A stretch of 64,000 nt of DNA, taken from assembly GCF_009674485.1 (NCBI RefSeq), contig NZ_WKJJ01000009.1:186001-250000 (forward strand), written 5' to 3'. This document shows, piece by piece, positions 19,937 through 28,817 of this stretch. The notes beneath the pieces were generated by a model. It saw only the letters and a program-made list of their open reading frames with translations. It was not told the DNA's origin and did no database searches. Every line of letters begins with the position of its first letter. Positions within the stretch are counted from its first letter, which is position 1. The DNA comes from Pseudoduganella rivuli. Lineage in GTDB: Bacteria > Pseudomonadota > Gammaproteobacteria > Burkholderiales > Burkholderiaceae_D. Made by a program: the position numbers and the translations under genes.

Positions 19937-20575
19937 TTAAATAATGTCGTCCAGCGCCAGCGCAAGGTGGTCGACTTCGCCCCAGCTATCGAGCGTGAGC
20001 TTGCCGCCGGACAGGGTGAAGCGGTTGATACTGGCGTTCCGCACCTGGAAGTCGCGGGGACTGTCCAGGCTCATGCCTTTGGCCGCCCGGTACGCGCATT
20101 CCAGCACGCCGCCATGGGCCACGATGGCAATGGTCTTGCCCGGATAACGCTGGCCCCACTCCGTGATGGCGGCGATGCAACGTTGGTAAAACTGCCGGAA
20201 GCTTTCCGCGATCCGCTCGCCGTGCGGCATCATGGCGTCCGCATCGCGCGACTGCCAGGCGGCGAATTCCACCGGGTAGGTGCGCTCGATATCCGCATAC
20301 AACATGCCTTCGAACACACCATAGGCACGCTCGCGCAATTGCGGATCTTGCAATACCGGCAACGGGTGGTGCTCGCTGGCGGCCTGCGCGGTCTGCACGG
20401 CGCGCTGCAAGTCGCTGGACACGATGGCGGCCAGCGGTTCGTCCGCCAGCGCACGGGCCAAGGCATGCGCCTGGCGCACGCCCTCGTCATTGAGGGCGAT
20501 ATCGATGTGGCCCTGCAGGCGGCGCACCGCGTTCCACGCGGTTTCGCCGTGGCGTATCAATAGTATTTTCGTCAT
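19937..20575 (-). CDS. Histidine phosphatase / phosphoglycerate mutase-like protein
   Basis: The 212-residue product belongs to the histidine phosphatase superfamily. The phospho-acceptor motif is IRHGETAWN (His9), followed by LQGHIDIALNDEG, the second arginine in SSDLQRAVQTA, the acid-base stretch LRERAYGVFEG, and the second histidine in AIVAHGGVLECAYR. The pattern is close to cofactor-dependent PGM/CobC-like phosphatases such as GpmB or alpha-ribazole phosphatase, so the substrate is uncertain. It lies 4 nt after the PEBP gene and is probably in one operon with tyrS and dtd. Confidence 0.9.
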   Translation of the reverse strand: MTKILLIRHGETAWNAVRRLQGHIDIALNDEGVRQAHALARALADEPLAAIVSSDLQRAVQTAQAASEHHPLPVLQDPQLRERAYGVFEGMLYADIERTYPVEFAAWQSRDADAMMPHGERIAESFRQFYQRCIAAITEWGQRYPGKTIAIVAHGGVLECAYRAAKGMSLDSPRDFQVRNASINRFTLSGGKLTLDSWGEVDHLALALDDII

Positions 20576-20579
20576 CTAT

Positions 20580-21218
20580 TTATTGAGAGACTGCGGGATT
20601 CAATGTATAGGTGCCGATGTACTGCGCCTCGTCCAGGATATGGCCGCGTATCGCATCCAGCGCTTGCGGCCCCGTGAAGCGGCCTTCCAGGGGCAGGCGC
20701 GGCACATCCAGCGCATACAAACGGAAAACGTAATGATGCATGCGTTCGTCGTTCCACGGAGGACATGGGCCGTCATACCCGTAATAATCGCCCACCATCT
20801 GTGCATCGGCGGCAAACCAGCCAGTGTAATCGTTGACGCCCTGGCGGACCGGGGCGCCGCCCAGGTCCGCATCTGGACCCGCCTTGCCCTTGGCAACCAC
20901 CCCATCGGCCAGCTGGCCGGCGGCGATCGACGTTTGCGTGGCCGGGATATCGGCCAGGGCCCAGTGGTAGAAATCCGCGCGCGGCATCGACGCTGGCAAC
21001 GTCTTGCCTTCCTGGTTGACGTCGGTGCCGATGGTCGGCACGTCGCCGTCGATGCAGACCAGCAGCAGGGATTCGGTACCGGCCGGCACGTCGTCCCACG
21101 CCAGGTGCGGGTTGCGGTTGGCCGACAGGCGGATGTGCGTGGCCGCGTCCTGTTCGGCAAAGGCAAATTCGGCGGGAATCGCGCCGCCATCTTTAAAGGA
21201 ATCACTCCACAGCTTCAT
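20580..21218 (-). CDS. YbhB/YbcL family (PEBP, Raf-kinase-inhibitor-like) protein
   Basis: The 212-residue protein has the PEBP signature features LSANRNPHLAWDDVPAGTES, LLLVCIDGDVP, FYHWALADIPA, DYTGWFA and YYGYDGPCPPWNDERMHHYVF. The fold binds phosphate or phospholipid-like anions in a small pocket. The bacterial role is not established. No signal peptide is seen, so it is probably cytoplasmic. It is 12 nt downstream of dtd. Confidence 0.9.
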   Translation of the reverse strand: MKLWSDSFKDGGAIPAEFAFAEQDAATHIRLSANRNPHLAWDDVPAGTESLLLVCIDGDVPTIGTDVNQEGKTLPASMPRADFYHWALADIPATQTSIAAGQLADGVVAKGKAGPDADLGGAPVRQGVNDYTGWFAADAQMVGDYYGYDGPCPPWNDERMHHYVFRLYALDVPRLPLEGRFTGPQALDAIRGHILDEAQYIGTYTLNPAVSQ

Positions 21219-21230
21219 TACTGCCTCCCC

Positions 21231-21677
21231 TTACTTAGGCTCGACTTGCAGCCAGATCGTCACCGGACCGTCATTGGTCAGCGACACTTTCATATCGGCG
21301 CCAAAGCGGCCCGTCTGCACCACGGCGTGCCGGCTGCGCGCGCGCTCGACAAAGTAATTGAACAGGCGCTCGCCATCGGCCGGCGCTGCCGCCGGGCTGA
21401 ACGAGGGACGGGTGCCGGATTTCGTATCGGCCGCCAGCGTGAATTGCGGCACGAGCAGCAGGCCGCCCGCCACGTCCGTCACACTCAGGTTCATCTTGCC
21501 GGCGTCGTCGGAAAACACGCGGTAGCCCAGCAGCTTGGCCAGCAAGGCATCCGCCTCCTTTTCCGTGTCGCCCTTTTCCGCGCACACCAGCACCATCAGC
21601 CCGTGGCCGATCTCGCCCACGGTGGCGCCATCGACCACCACCTTCGCGCTGGAGGTCCGTTGCAGCAAGCCGATCAT
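21231..21677 (-). CDS. dtd: D-aminoacyl-tRNA deacylase
   Basis: Dtd removes D-amino acids, and glycine wrongly attached to tRNA-Ala, from tRNAs, protecting translation. The 148-residue protein starts [17 protein letters not shown]. It has the active-site strand VPQFTLAAD, the [12 protein letters not shown] segment, and the cross-subunit Gly-Pro motif in NDGPVTIWL. The start overlaps the tyrS stop by 4 nt (ATGA). Tyr-tRNA is a classical Dtd substrate, so coupling with tyrS makes sense. Confidence 0.96.
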   Translation of the reverse strand: MIGLLQRTSSAKVVVDGATVGEIGHGLMVLVCAEKGDTEKEADALLAKLLGYRVFSDDAGKMNLSVTDVAGGLLLVPQFTLAADTKSGTRPSFSPAAAPADGERLFNYFVERARSRHAVVQTGRFGADMKVSLTNDGPVTIWLQVEPK

Positions 21678-22930
21678 GCGGTCAGCGTGATGCGGGCGAA
21701 CTTGCGCTTGCCGACTTGCACCACGAAGGTGCCCGCTTCGACTTTCAAGCCCTTGTCGCTGACGACGGCGCCATCGATGCGCACGCCGCCCTGCTCCACC
21801 ATGCGCATAGCTTCCGACGTGGAAGCGCACAGGCCCGCGTTTTTCAGCACGTTGGCGATGCCGGCCGGCGCGCCCGTCAGCGCGAGTTCCGGGATGTCGT
21901 CCGGGATGCCGCCCTTGGAACGGTTGACGAAGTCGGCCAGCGCTTCTTCCGCCGCCTGGCGCGAATGGAAGCGCTCGACGATTTCCTGGCCCAGCGCCAC
22001 CTTGGCGTCGCGCGGGTTGCGGCCTTCCGCCACTTCGCGTTTCAGCTGGGCGATATCGTCGATGGACTTCCACGACAGCAAATCATAGTAGCGCCACATC
22101 ATGTCGTCCGAAATGCTCATCAGCTTGCCGAACATGGTGTTGCCCGCTTCCGTGATGCCGATGTAGTTGTTCTTGGACTTCGACATTTTTTCCACGCCGT
22201 CCAGGCCTTCCAGCAGCGGCATGGTCAGGATGCACTGCGGCTCCTGGCCCCAATCCTTTTGCAGTTCGCGGCCCACCAGCAGGTTGAACTTCTGGTCGGT
22301 GCCGCCCAGCTCCAGGTCGGCCTTCAGCGCGACGGAATCGTAGCCCTGCATCAGCGGGTACAGGAATTCGTGGACGGAAATCGGCGTGCCAGCCTTGTAG
22401 CGCTTGGTGAAGTCGTCGCGCTCCATCATGCGCGCCACCGTGTAGCGGGACGCCAGCTGGATCATGCCGCGCGCGCCCAGCGGGTCGCACCATTCCGAGT
22501 TGTAGCGGATTTCCGTCTTGGCGGGATCGAGCACCAGCGACGCCTGCTTGAAGTACGTGGCGGCGTTTTGTTCGATCTGTTCACGGGTCAGCGGCGGACG
22601 GGTGGCGTTGCGGCCGGACGGGTCGCCGATCATCGACGTGAAGTCGCCAATCAGGAAGATCACCTGGTGGCCCAGGTTCTGCAGCTGGCGCATTTTGTTC
22701 AGCACCACCGTGTGGCCCAGGTGCAGGTCAGGCGCCGTCGGGTCCAGGCCCAGCTTGATGCGCAGTGGCACACCGCTCTGTTCCGAGCGGGCCAGTTTCT
22801 GCGCAAATTCGCTTTCGATCAGCAGCTCATCGACGCCGCGCTTGGTGATGGCCAGGGCTTCCTGGACGCTGTCGGTCAGCGGCAATACGGCGGGGGACGC
22901 CTTCTTGGGCGAATGGGTTGTCTGGTCCAT
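21674..22930 (-). CDS. tyrS: Tyrosyl-tRNA synthetase
   Basis: This class I synthetase charges tRNA-Tyr. The 418-residue protein has the HIGH-type motif HLGH (70-73), [16 protein letters not shown], the KMSKS motif in [13 protein letters not shown], and a C-terminal S4 RNA-binding domain ([17 protein letters not shown]). It is of the TyrZ-like type, common in beta-proteobacteria. The start [10 protein letters not shown] lacks a strong ribosome site. It is divergent from the M23 peptidase gene, as in many Burkholderiales. Confidence 0.96.
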   Translation of the reverse strand: MDQTTHSPKKASPAVLPLTDSVQEALAITKRGVDELLIESEFAQKLARSEQSGVPLRIKLGLDPTAPDLHLGHTVVLNKMRQLQNLGHQVIFLIGDFTSMIGDPSGRNATRPPLTREQIEQNAATYFKQASLVLDPAKTEIRYNSEWCDPLGARGMIQLASRYTVARMMERDDFTKRYKAGTPISVHEFLYPLMQGYDSVALKADLELGGTDQKFNLLVGRELQKDWGQEPQCILTMPLLEGLDGVEKMSKSKNNYIGITEAGNTMFGKLMSISDDMMWRYYDLLSWKSIDDIAQLKREVAEGRNPRDAKVALGQEIVERFHSRQAAEEALADFVNRSKGGIPDDIPELALTGAPAGIANVLKNAGLCASTSEAMRMVEQGGVRIDGAVVSDKGLKVEAGTFVVQVGKRKFARITLTA

Positions 22931-22980
22931 AAGGGTGTAACGCGTTCTCTTAAAAATGTAGGAGGAGTCCGATAGTTTGA

Positions 22981-22986
22981 TATAAT
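22981..22986 (+). promoter_or_regulatory. Possible -10 element of the M23 peptidase gene
   Basis: A perfect TATAAT is present in the tyrS/M23 divergent spacer, 101 bp before the M23 start. The -35 position is not convincing. It would imply a leader of about 95 nt. Confidence 0.4.
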
Positions 22987-23087
22987 TCGCGATCCGATCA
23001 ATCTTGCCGTACGAAAACGAACCAAACAGACAACTATAAAAATATCAAAGTTCCGGAAGTTTCAAGCGGCAAATTTTAACTGATTGC

Positions 23088-24467
23088 ATGGACCCTATAA
23101 ACAAATTCACAGGCTCCGGTCTGGTCAACTTGCTAGGTTCGACGCGCAAAGCGCGCATCATGAGTGCATCAGCATTGTTTCTTGCTGTGTGCGCTTTTGG
23201 TGCGGCCGGCGTGGCTCCGCTGGCGCCTGATGCCGCGGAACTGCCGGTCACCTCGGTGACCACCGATCTCGCACTGCCAAGCCTGTCTGATCAAATCGCC
23301 GCCCTCCAGCAGCAGGAATCCACTGAAAAATACGTGCACGAAGAGCGCATCCGCGCCGGTGACACGTTGGCCGCGTTGATGACGCGCCTGGGTGTGGAAG
23401 ATGATGCCGCCGAGAACTTCATCAAGAAAGACAAAGTCGCCAAGGGCGTCATGCAGCTGAAAACCGGCAAGCGTGTCCAGGCCCAGACCGATGAAAACGG
23501 CAACCTGATCTGGCTGCGCGCCACCGTGGTGGATGGCAAGGATATTCCTGTCAAGAATATTTCCATCACCCGTAACGGTGACAAATTCGAAGCATCCGAA
23601 GTCGCGGCCAAGCTGGAACGCCGCGTGGAAATGCATTCGCGCACGATTGAAAGCACGCTGTTTGCCGCGACCGACAATTCCAATGACGGCGCCAAGCTGC
23701 CGGATTCCGTCGTCAAGCAAATCGTCGAGATGTTCTCGACCAACATCGACTTCCGTTCCGACCTGAAACGCGGCGACAGCTTCAATGTCGTCTATGAATC
23801 GTTCTACCAGGATGGCGAGTTCGTCAAGGCAGGCCGCATCCTGGCCGGCGAATTCACCAACCGCGGTGTCACCTATCAATCCGTGTGGTTCGAAGACCCG
23901 GTTTCCGGCCAGGGCGGCTATTACAGCTTCGACGGCAAGGCGCTGAAAAAAGCGTTCCTGAAGTCGCCGCTGGAATTCTCCCGTATTTCGTCCGGCTTCT
24001 CGATGCGCGTGCACCCGATTTCCGGCAACTGGAAACAGCACAAGGGCATCGACTTCGCGGCCGCCACCGGCACCCCGATCCGCGCCGCGGGCGATGGCGT
24101 GGTGGACTTTGCCGGCATGGACAAGGGCGGCTACGGCAACCTGGTCGTGCTGAAGCACTGGGCCAACTACACCACCGCCTATGCGCACATGAGCGGCTTC
24201 GCCCCGGGCCTGAAAAAGGGCCAGAAAGTCGCACAGGGCGATGTGATCGGTTACGTCGGCTCGACGGGCTGGTCGACCGGCGCCCACCTGCACTATGAAT
24301 TCCGTGTGGGTGGCGACGCGAAAGACCCGTCGAAACTGGCCATGATCCAGCAGGCGCCGCTGACGACCGCGGAAATGACGCGCTTCAAGTCGGTCTCCGG
24401 TGAAATGATGCACCGCTTCGCCCTGCTGCGCCCGAACGGCCGCGCCGCAACGCTGGCAGCCAAATAA
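23088..24467 (+). CDS. M23 family murein endopeptidase
   Basis: The 459-residue protein should cut peptide cross-links of peptidoglycan in the periplasm. The N-terminus has one hydrophobic segment (about 26-46) that acts as signal anchor. An OapA/LysM-like region follows (VHEERIRAGDTLAALMTRLGV), then a linker domain. The C-terminal M23 domain has zinc ligands H318 and D322 (HKGIDF) and H400/H402 (HLHYEF). The architecture resembles MepM/YebA. The position between tyrS and anmK is typical and fits wall turnover, since AnmK recycles wall sugars. An intrinsic terminator follows. Confidence 0.94.
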   Translation: MDPINKFTGSGLVNLLGSTRKARIMSASALFLAVCAFGAAGVAPLAPDAAELPVTSVTTDLALPSLSDQIAALQQQESTEKYVHEERIRAGDTLAALMTRLGVEDDAAENFIKKDKVAKGVMQLKTGKRVQAQTDENGNLIWLRATVVDGKDIPVKNISITRNGDKFEASEVAAKLERRVEMHSRTIESTLFAATDNSNDGAKLPDSVVKQIVEMFSTNIDFRSDLKRGDSFNVVYESFYQDGEFVKAGRILAGEFTNRGVTYQSVWFEDPVSGQGGYYSFDGKALKKAFLKSPLEFSRISSGFSMRVHPISGNWKQHKGIDFAAATGTPIRAAGDGVVDFAGMDKGGYGNLVVLKHWANYTTAYAHMSGFAPGLKKGQKVAQGDVIGYVGSTGWSTGAHLHYEFRVGGDAKDPSKLAMIQQAPLTTAEMTRFKSVSGEMMHRFALLRPNGRAATLAAK

Positions 24468-24493
24468 GCCAGCCTCCCCTGCAGCAAAACAAG

Positions 24494-24519
24494 ACGGCGC
24501 CCGCGTGGCGCCGTTTTTT
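24494..24519 (+). terminator. Intrinsic terminator of the M23 peptidase gene
   Basis: ACGGCGCC (24494-24501) pairs with GGCGCCGT (24507-24514) across a 5-nt loop, followed by a run of six T from the stem end. Confidence 0.9.
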
Positions 24520-24628
24520 ATGCCCCGCCGACGTCAAGCCGGCAAATCAGGGGCTTATCCGGCCGTGTTCGGGTTTTGCGTTGGCCGCGAAGCAGGCGAC
24601 AATACAGGGAACTTATTGTGGGGAACTT

Positions 24629-25726
24629 ATGAGCTTGTATATCGGCCTGATGTCCGGCACCAGCCTCGATGGCGTCGATGGCGTGCTGGTGGATTTCTGG
24701 GCGGGGGCGGCGCGTGCCATGGCGGCGGCCTACGTGCCCTTCCCTGACGACTTGCGGGCCGAGTTGCTGGCGCTGCAGGCCGCGTCGCCCAATGAACTGG
24801 AGCGCGAAGCGCTGGCCGCCAACCGCCTTGCGCAACTGTACGCGCAATGCGTGGCCGACATCCTCGCCCCCACGGAAATGAAAGCAGCCGACGTGCGCGC
24901 CGTCGGCGTGCATGGGCAAACCATCCGCCACCGTCCCGAACTGGGATTTACGCGCCAGACCAACAACCCCGCCCTGCTGGCGGAATTGTGCGGCATCGAC
25001 GTGGTGGCGGACTTCCGCAGCCGCGATATCGCGGCCGGCGGCCAGGGCGCGCCGCTGGTGCCCGCGTTCCACCAGGCACTGTTTGCCCAGCAAGGCAAAA
25101 CCCGCGTGCTGGCCAATATCGGCGGCATCGCCAACATCAGCATCCTCAGGGGCGACAACCAGGCCACCGGCTTCGATACCGGCCCCGGCAACGTACTGAT
25201 GGACGCCTGGATCGCGCAGCACCTGGGCAAAGCCTATGACGACGACGGCGCCTGGGCCGCCACCGGCCAGGCGATCCAGCCGTTGCTGGATGCCATGTTG
25301 CAAGACCCCTATTTCGCCCTGCCCGCGCCAAAAAGTACGGGCCGCGACTTGTTCCACATGGACTGGCTGCAACGCCATCTGGCAGCCCATCCGGCGGCGC
25401 CGCCGCAAGACGTGCAAGCCACGCTGCTGCAACTGACCGCCCAGTCGCTGGCCGACGCCATCACGGCGCACGCCCCGCGCACCGAAGCGGTCTACGTGTG
25501 CGGCGGCGGCGCGTACAACAGCGTACTGATGCAGGCGATCGGACGCAGGCTGGGAGAGAACGTGAAGGTCGCATCGACCGATGCGCTGGGCGTGCCGCCG
25601 AACCGCATGGAAGCGCTGGCGTTCGCGTGGCTGGCGTTCCGCTTCAATGAGCGGCAGGCAGGGAATTTACCCGCGGTGACGGGAGCGAAGGGAGAACGGG
25701 TGCTGGGCGCGCTGTACCCGCGCTGA
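24629..25726 (+). CDS. anmK: Anhydro-N-acetylmuramic acid kinase
   Basis: AnmK opens the 1,6-anhydro ring and phosphorylates anhydroMurNAc in murein recycling. The 365-residue protein starts LYIGLMSGTSLDGVDGVLVD, has GVHGQTIRHRP, VADFRSRDIAAGGQGAPLVP, LANIGGIANIS, FDTGPGNVLMD and VCGGGAYN, all family motifs of this sugar-kinase fold. The start at 24629 (after GGGGAAC) gives the conserved MSLYIGLMSG; an upstream in-frame extension is not conserved in character. It lies in the wall-related pair with the M23 peptidase. Confidence 0.97.
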   Translation: MSLYIGLMSGTSLDGVDGVLVDFWAGAARAMAAAYVPFPDDLRAELLALQAASPNELEREALAANRLAQLYAQCVADILAPTEMKAADVRAVGVHGQTIRHRPELGFTRQTNNPALLAELCGIDVVADFRSRDIAAGGQGAPLVPAFHQALFAQQGKTRVLANIGGIANISILRGDNQATGFDTGPGNVLMDAWIAQHLGKAYDDDGAWAATGQAIQPLLDAMLQDPYFALPAPKSTGRDLFHMDWLQRHLAAHPAAPPQDVQATLLQLTAQSLADAITAHAPRTEAVYVCGGGAYNSVLMQAIGRRLGENVKVASTDALGVPPNRMEALAFAWLAFRFNERQAGNLPAVTGAKGERVLGALYPR

Positions 25727-25740
25727 CAGCGCGGGTACAG
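25712..25740. terminator. Perfect 13-bp hairpin across the anmK stop codon
   Basis: CTGTACCCGCGCT (25712-25724) is the exact reverse complement of AGCGCGGGTACAG (25728-25740) with a 3-nt loop. The stem contains the last codons and first stop-codon base of anmK and ends 18 bp before the convergent erpA stop. It probably serves as a bidirectional terminator or 3' stabiliser, although no U-run flanks it. Confidence 0.55.
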
Positions 25741-25758
25741 CGGCATCCTGGAACAGGA

Positions 25759-26130
25759 TTAAACCGAGAACGACGAACCGCAGCCGCAGGTCGACTGTGC
25801 ATTCGGGTTCTTGATGACGAACTGGGCGCCTTCGAGGTCATCCTTGTAGTCGATTTCCGCGCCAACCAGGTACTGGTAGCTCATCGCGTCGATCAGCAAC
25901 TGGACACCATTTTTTTCCATCGTGGTGTCGTCGTCGTTGGTGATTTCATCAAACGTGAAACCATACTGGAAGCCGGAGCAGCCGCCGCCTTGCACGAAGA
26001 CGCGCAATTTCAGGTCAGGATTGCCTTCTTCCTCGATCAGTTGCGCAACTTTTTCCGCTGCCGCATCGGTGAAAACGATGGGCGATGGAATCGCGTCTTG
26101 CGCTTGCGTGGCTTCTGCTACTGCACTCAT
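25759..26130 (-). CDS. erpA: Iron-sulfur cluster insertion protein ErpA
   Basis: ErpA is an A-type carrier that delivers Fe-S clusters to apo-proteins. The 123-residue protein has the three conserved cysteines: C51 (GGGCSGF), C115 and C117 (STCGCGSS). The start [10 protein letters not shown] at 26130 is preceded by AAGGAG. A ~20-residue variable N-terminal lead is usual in Burkholderiales. Confidence 0.96.
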   Translation of the reverse strand: MSAVAEATQAQDAIPSPIVFTDAAAEKVAQLIEEEGNPDLKLRVFVQGGGCSGFQYGFTFDEITNDDDTTMEKNGVQLLIDAMSYQYLVGAEIDYKDDLEGAQFVIKNPNAQSTCGCGSSFSV

Positions 26131-26222
26131 TTGGTACTCCTTAAAAATCAATGCCTTATTATAGACCGTCGTACGGACTCATGCTGTAGGCGGTCCATTC
26201 TACGAGCCGCCGCGCAACAGCG

Positions 26223-26606
26223 TTATTTCGCTGGCAATGCGGTAATCGTGCCGGATGCCGCCGTGCTGGCCGAAACCGCCGGCGCACCCGGAGGCGCGAC
26301 AGCCACCGCCGAAGCAGAAACCGCACCAGCCGCAGCCGGCGGCGCAACCCCGGCAGCCTTCAGCACCGCCTGCAACGCATCGCGCTCCGCCGTCAGCCGC
26401 GCAATTTCCGCCTGCGCGTCCTCCAGTTGCTGCTGCACATCCGGCAACGCTTGCCCATGGCTGGCGCCGACGATGCGCTTGCCCAGATCGACGCCCCACA
26501 CCACCAGCACGCCCCCCATCACCAGCACCACGGCAATGCCAAGCACGCGGGCGACCAGGGGCGCCCGCCGCTCTTCCAGCACCACCGTGCCCTTGGTTTC
26601 CTTCAC
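26223..26606 (-). CDS. Hypothetical single-pass membrane protein with coiled coil
   Basis: I do not recognise this 127-residue protein. It has a short basic cytoplasmic N-terminus (about 1-20), one transmembrane segment (about 21-42, VLGIAVVLVMGGVLVVWGV), a coiled coil (about 56-88, QQQLEDAQAEIARLTAERDAL), and an Ala/Pro-rich low-complexity tail to the end. It starts 3 nt after argC and so is probably translated from the argC transcript. The build is that of a small periplasm-facing structural or assembly protein. No catalytic motif is visible. Confidence 0.7.
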   Translation of the reverse strand: MKETKGTVVLEERRAPLVARVLGIAVVLVMGGVLVVWGVDLGKRIVGASHGQALPDVQQQLEDAQAEIARLTAERDALQAVLKAAGVAPPAAAGAVSASAVAVAPPGAPAVSASTAASGTITALPAK

Positions 26607-26609
26607 TGC

Positions 26610-27647
26610 TTACGGCAACAGTGCGATGTTGTTCAGGCCGGTACCTTCTTCCAGGCCGAACATCAAGTTCATGCACTGCACCGCCTGACCCGACGCGCCT
26701 TTGACCAGGTTGTCCTGCGCCACCAGCACGATCACGGTGTTGCCATTGTCCGGACGGTGCAGCGCCAGGCGCAACACGTTGGCGCCTCGCGTGCTGCGGG
26801 TTTCCGGATGCGAACCCCACGGCATCACGTCGACGAACGGTTGATCCTGATATGCGTCCTCGAACAGCTTTTGCAATTCCTCATTGCTGATCTCTTTGGT
26901 CAGGCGCGCATACAACGTCGAATGCATGCCACGGATCATCGGCACCAGGTGCGGCGTAAAGATCAGGTTGACCTTGTCTTTGCTGAAACGCTGCAACTGC
27001 GCCACGGTTTCCGGCGTGTGGCGGTGGCCCGAAACGCCGTATGCCTTGAAGTTGTCGGACGACTCCGAGAACAGGATGCCGATTTCCGCCTTGCGGCCCG
27101 CGCCGGACACGCCGGATTTGCAGTCGGCGATCAGGTTGCCCGCATCGACCAGGCCCGCCTTCAGCAGCGGTACAAAGCCCAGCTGCATGGTGGTCGGGTA
27201 GCAACCCGGATTGGCGATCAGGTTCGCGCCCTTGATATCGTCACGGTTCAGTTCCGGCAAGCCATACACGGCTTCGTCGATCAGTTGCGGCGCCGTGTGC
27301 GGAATCTTGTACGTCTTTTCAAAGACCGCCAGATCCTTGATGCGGAAGTCCGCCGCCAGGTCGATCACCTTGACGCCGGCTTTCAGCAGCACAGGCGCCT
27401 GCGCCATCGCCACACCGTGCGGAGTGGCGAAGAACACCACGTCGCACTGCGTCAGGTCGACTTTATCCGGCGCGGAAAACGCCAGGTTGACGTGGCCGCG
27501 CAGGGAAGGATACATGTCAGCCACCGGCAAACCATCTTCCTTGCGCGACGTAATTGCCGTCAGCTGCACTTGCGGATGGACTGCCAACAATCGCAGCAGT
27601 TCCACTCCGGTATATCCGGTGCCGCCGACGATGCCAACTTTGATCAT
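26610..27647 (-). CDS. argC: N-acetyl-gamma-glutamyl-phosphate reductase
   Basis: ArgC performs the third step of arginine synthesis, the NADPH reduction of acetylglutamyl phosphate. The 345-residue protein has the nucleotide-binding start [18 protein letters not shown], the catalytic Cys149 in [19 protein letters not shown], and HTPE and TPHLVPM motifs. It lies downstream of rpsI after a terminator, and is probably co-transcribed with the small membrane gene below it. Confidence 0.97.
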   Translation of the reverse strand: MIKVGIVGGTGYTGVELLRLLAVHPQVQLTAITSRKEDGLPVADMYPSLRGHVNLAFSAPDKVDLTQCDVVFFATPHGVAMAQAPVLLKAGVKVIDLAADFRIKDLAVFEKTYKIPHTAPQLIDEAVYGLPELNRDDIKGANLIANPGCYPTTMQLGFVPLLKAGLVDAGNLIADCKSGVSGAGRKAEIGILFSESSDNFKAYGVSGHRHTPETVAQLQRFSKDKVNLIFTPHLVPMIRGMHSTLYARLTKEISNEELQKLFEDAYQDQPFVDVMPWGSHPETRSTRGANVLRLALHRPDNGNTVIVLVAQDNLVKGASGQAVQCMNLMFGLEEGTGLNNIALLP

Positions 27648-27723
27648 GTTCTTTCCTTGAAGGTAAAAGTAAAAAGGGAGTGTATTTTAGCAGTGCTGGA
27701 AAACAGGCGTCGCCGGACCCTGG

Positions 27724-27758
27724 AAAACAAAAAGCCGCCAGGCGAACCAGGCGGCTTT
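27724..27758 (-). terminator. Intrinsic terminator of the rplM-rpsI operon
   Basis: AAAGCCGCC (27731-27739) and GGCGGCTTT (27750-27758) form a 9-bp stem. On the minus strand the stem is followed by TTTTTGTTTT. This is a classic terminator 42 bp after the rpsI stop. Confidence 0.9.
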
Positions 27759-27799
27759 CGTACAGCACCCGGGCAAGCCGGGTAACTGTATAAGCGAAA

Positions 27800-28192
27800 T
27801 TAACGCTTCGAGAATTGCTTTGCGCGACGTGCTTTGCGCAGACCAACTTTCTTACGCTCAACTTCACGTGCATCGCGGGTAACGAAGCCGGCGCGTGCCA
27901 GATCGCCCTTCAGCGCTGCATCGTAGTCGATCAGGGCGCGGGTGATACCGTGGCGCACTGCACCTGCCTGGCCGGACTCGCCGCCACCGTGCACGTTGAC
28001 TTTGATGTCGAAACGTTCGGTGTTGCCGGTCAGTTCCAGCGGCTGACGGATCACCATCAGGCCGGTTTCGCGGGAGAAGTACTCAGCGGCTGGTTTGCCG
28101 TTGACGATGATCTGGCCGGTGCCAGCTTTGATGAACACACGAGCCACTGCACTCTTGCGACGGCCGGTGCCGTAGTTGTAGTTACCGATCAT
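27800..28192 (-). CDS. rpsI: 30S ribosomal protein S9
   Basis: S9 is a small-subunit protein whose basic C-terminal tail reaches the P-site tRNA. The 130-residue sequence starts [17 protein letters not shown] and ends [13 protein letters not shown]. It shows [18 protein letters not shown]. It follows rplM by 9 nt in the universal rplM-rpsI order. Confidence 0.99.
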   Translation of the reverse strand: MIGNYNYGTGRRKSAVARVFIKAGTGQIIVNGKPAAEYFSRETGLMVIRQPLELTGNTERFDIKVNVHGGGESGQAGAVRHGITRALIDYDAALKGDLARAGFVTRDAREVERKKVGLRKARRAKQFSKR

Positions 28193-28201
28193 GTCAGTTC
28201 C

Positions 28202-28630
28202 TTAGAATTCGAGTGCTTTAGGTTGCTGGGCAGCGTGTGGGTGCGAACCCTCAGCGTACACTTTCAGCTTCTTGATCATTGCATAGCCCAGTGGGCCTTT
28301 TGGCAGCATGCCTTTGACAGCTTTTTCCAGGGCGCGGCCAGGGAAACGCTGTTGCATTTTCAGGAAGTTGGTTTCGTAGATGCCACCTGGGTAGCCCGAG
28401 TGACGGTAGTAGGTCTTCTCGGTTGCTTTGGTGCCGGTCACGCGCAGTTTGCCTGCGTTTACGACAACGATGAAGTCGCCGGTATCAACGTGAGGGGTGA
28501 ATTCTGGCTTATGCTTGCCGCGCAGTCGGCGTGCCACTTCGCTGGCAACACGGCCGAGGACTTTGTCCGTCGCGTCAATCACGAACCAATCGCGCTGGAC
28601 TTCATGGCCCTTAGCGGAAAAAGTTTTCAT
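28202..28630 (-). CDS. rplM: 50S ribosomal protein L13
   Basis: L13 is an early-assembly large-subunit protein. The 142-residue protein begins [19 protein letters not shown] and shows [31 protein letters not shown] and [12 protein letters not shown]. The internal ATG at 28630 is chosen because MKTFSAK is the conserved start. A strong promoter lies about 110 bp upstream. Confidence 0.99.
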   Translation of the reverse strand: MKTFSAKGHEVQRDWFVIDATDKVLGRVASEVARRLRGKHKPEFTPHVDTGDFIVVVNAGKLRVTGTKATEKTYYRHSGYPGGIYETNFLKMQQRFPGRALEKAVKGMLPKGPLGYAMIKKLKVYAEGSHPHAAQQPKALEF

Positions 28631-28739
28631 GTTTTGACTTTCTGTGAAAGATAACAACGCTCAAATGGTGGTTCCGCCCTGGTGTTGCAGCGGACGCAGC
28701 CTTCTTGTTTACTTTTCCTGAGCGAATGGAAAGCCTGCG

Positions 28740-28769
28740 AGTATAGCCCAGAAAGGCGCCGGGGGTCAA
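28740..28769 (-). promoter_or_regulatory. Sigma-70 promoter of rplM-rpsI
   Basis: On the minus strand TTGACC (28769-28764) is followed after 18 bp by TATACT (28745-28740). Both hexamers are close to consensus. The predicted start near 28733 gives a leader of about 100 nt, long enough for ribosomal-protein feedback. It lies back to back with the start of the DUF4214 gene. Confidence 0.75.
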
Positions 28770-28817
28770 CCCCGCCAAAGCGGCCTTGTGCTAAGATCCG
28801 TGCTTTTGGCTGCAGGC

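Noticed and set aside
21678-22073. An upstream extension of dtd into tyrS
   Set aside because: The frame is open but overlaps tyrS in another phase; the Dtd family start MIGLLQR is at 21677 with an ATGA overlap.
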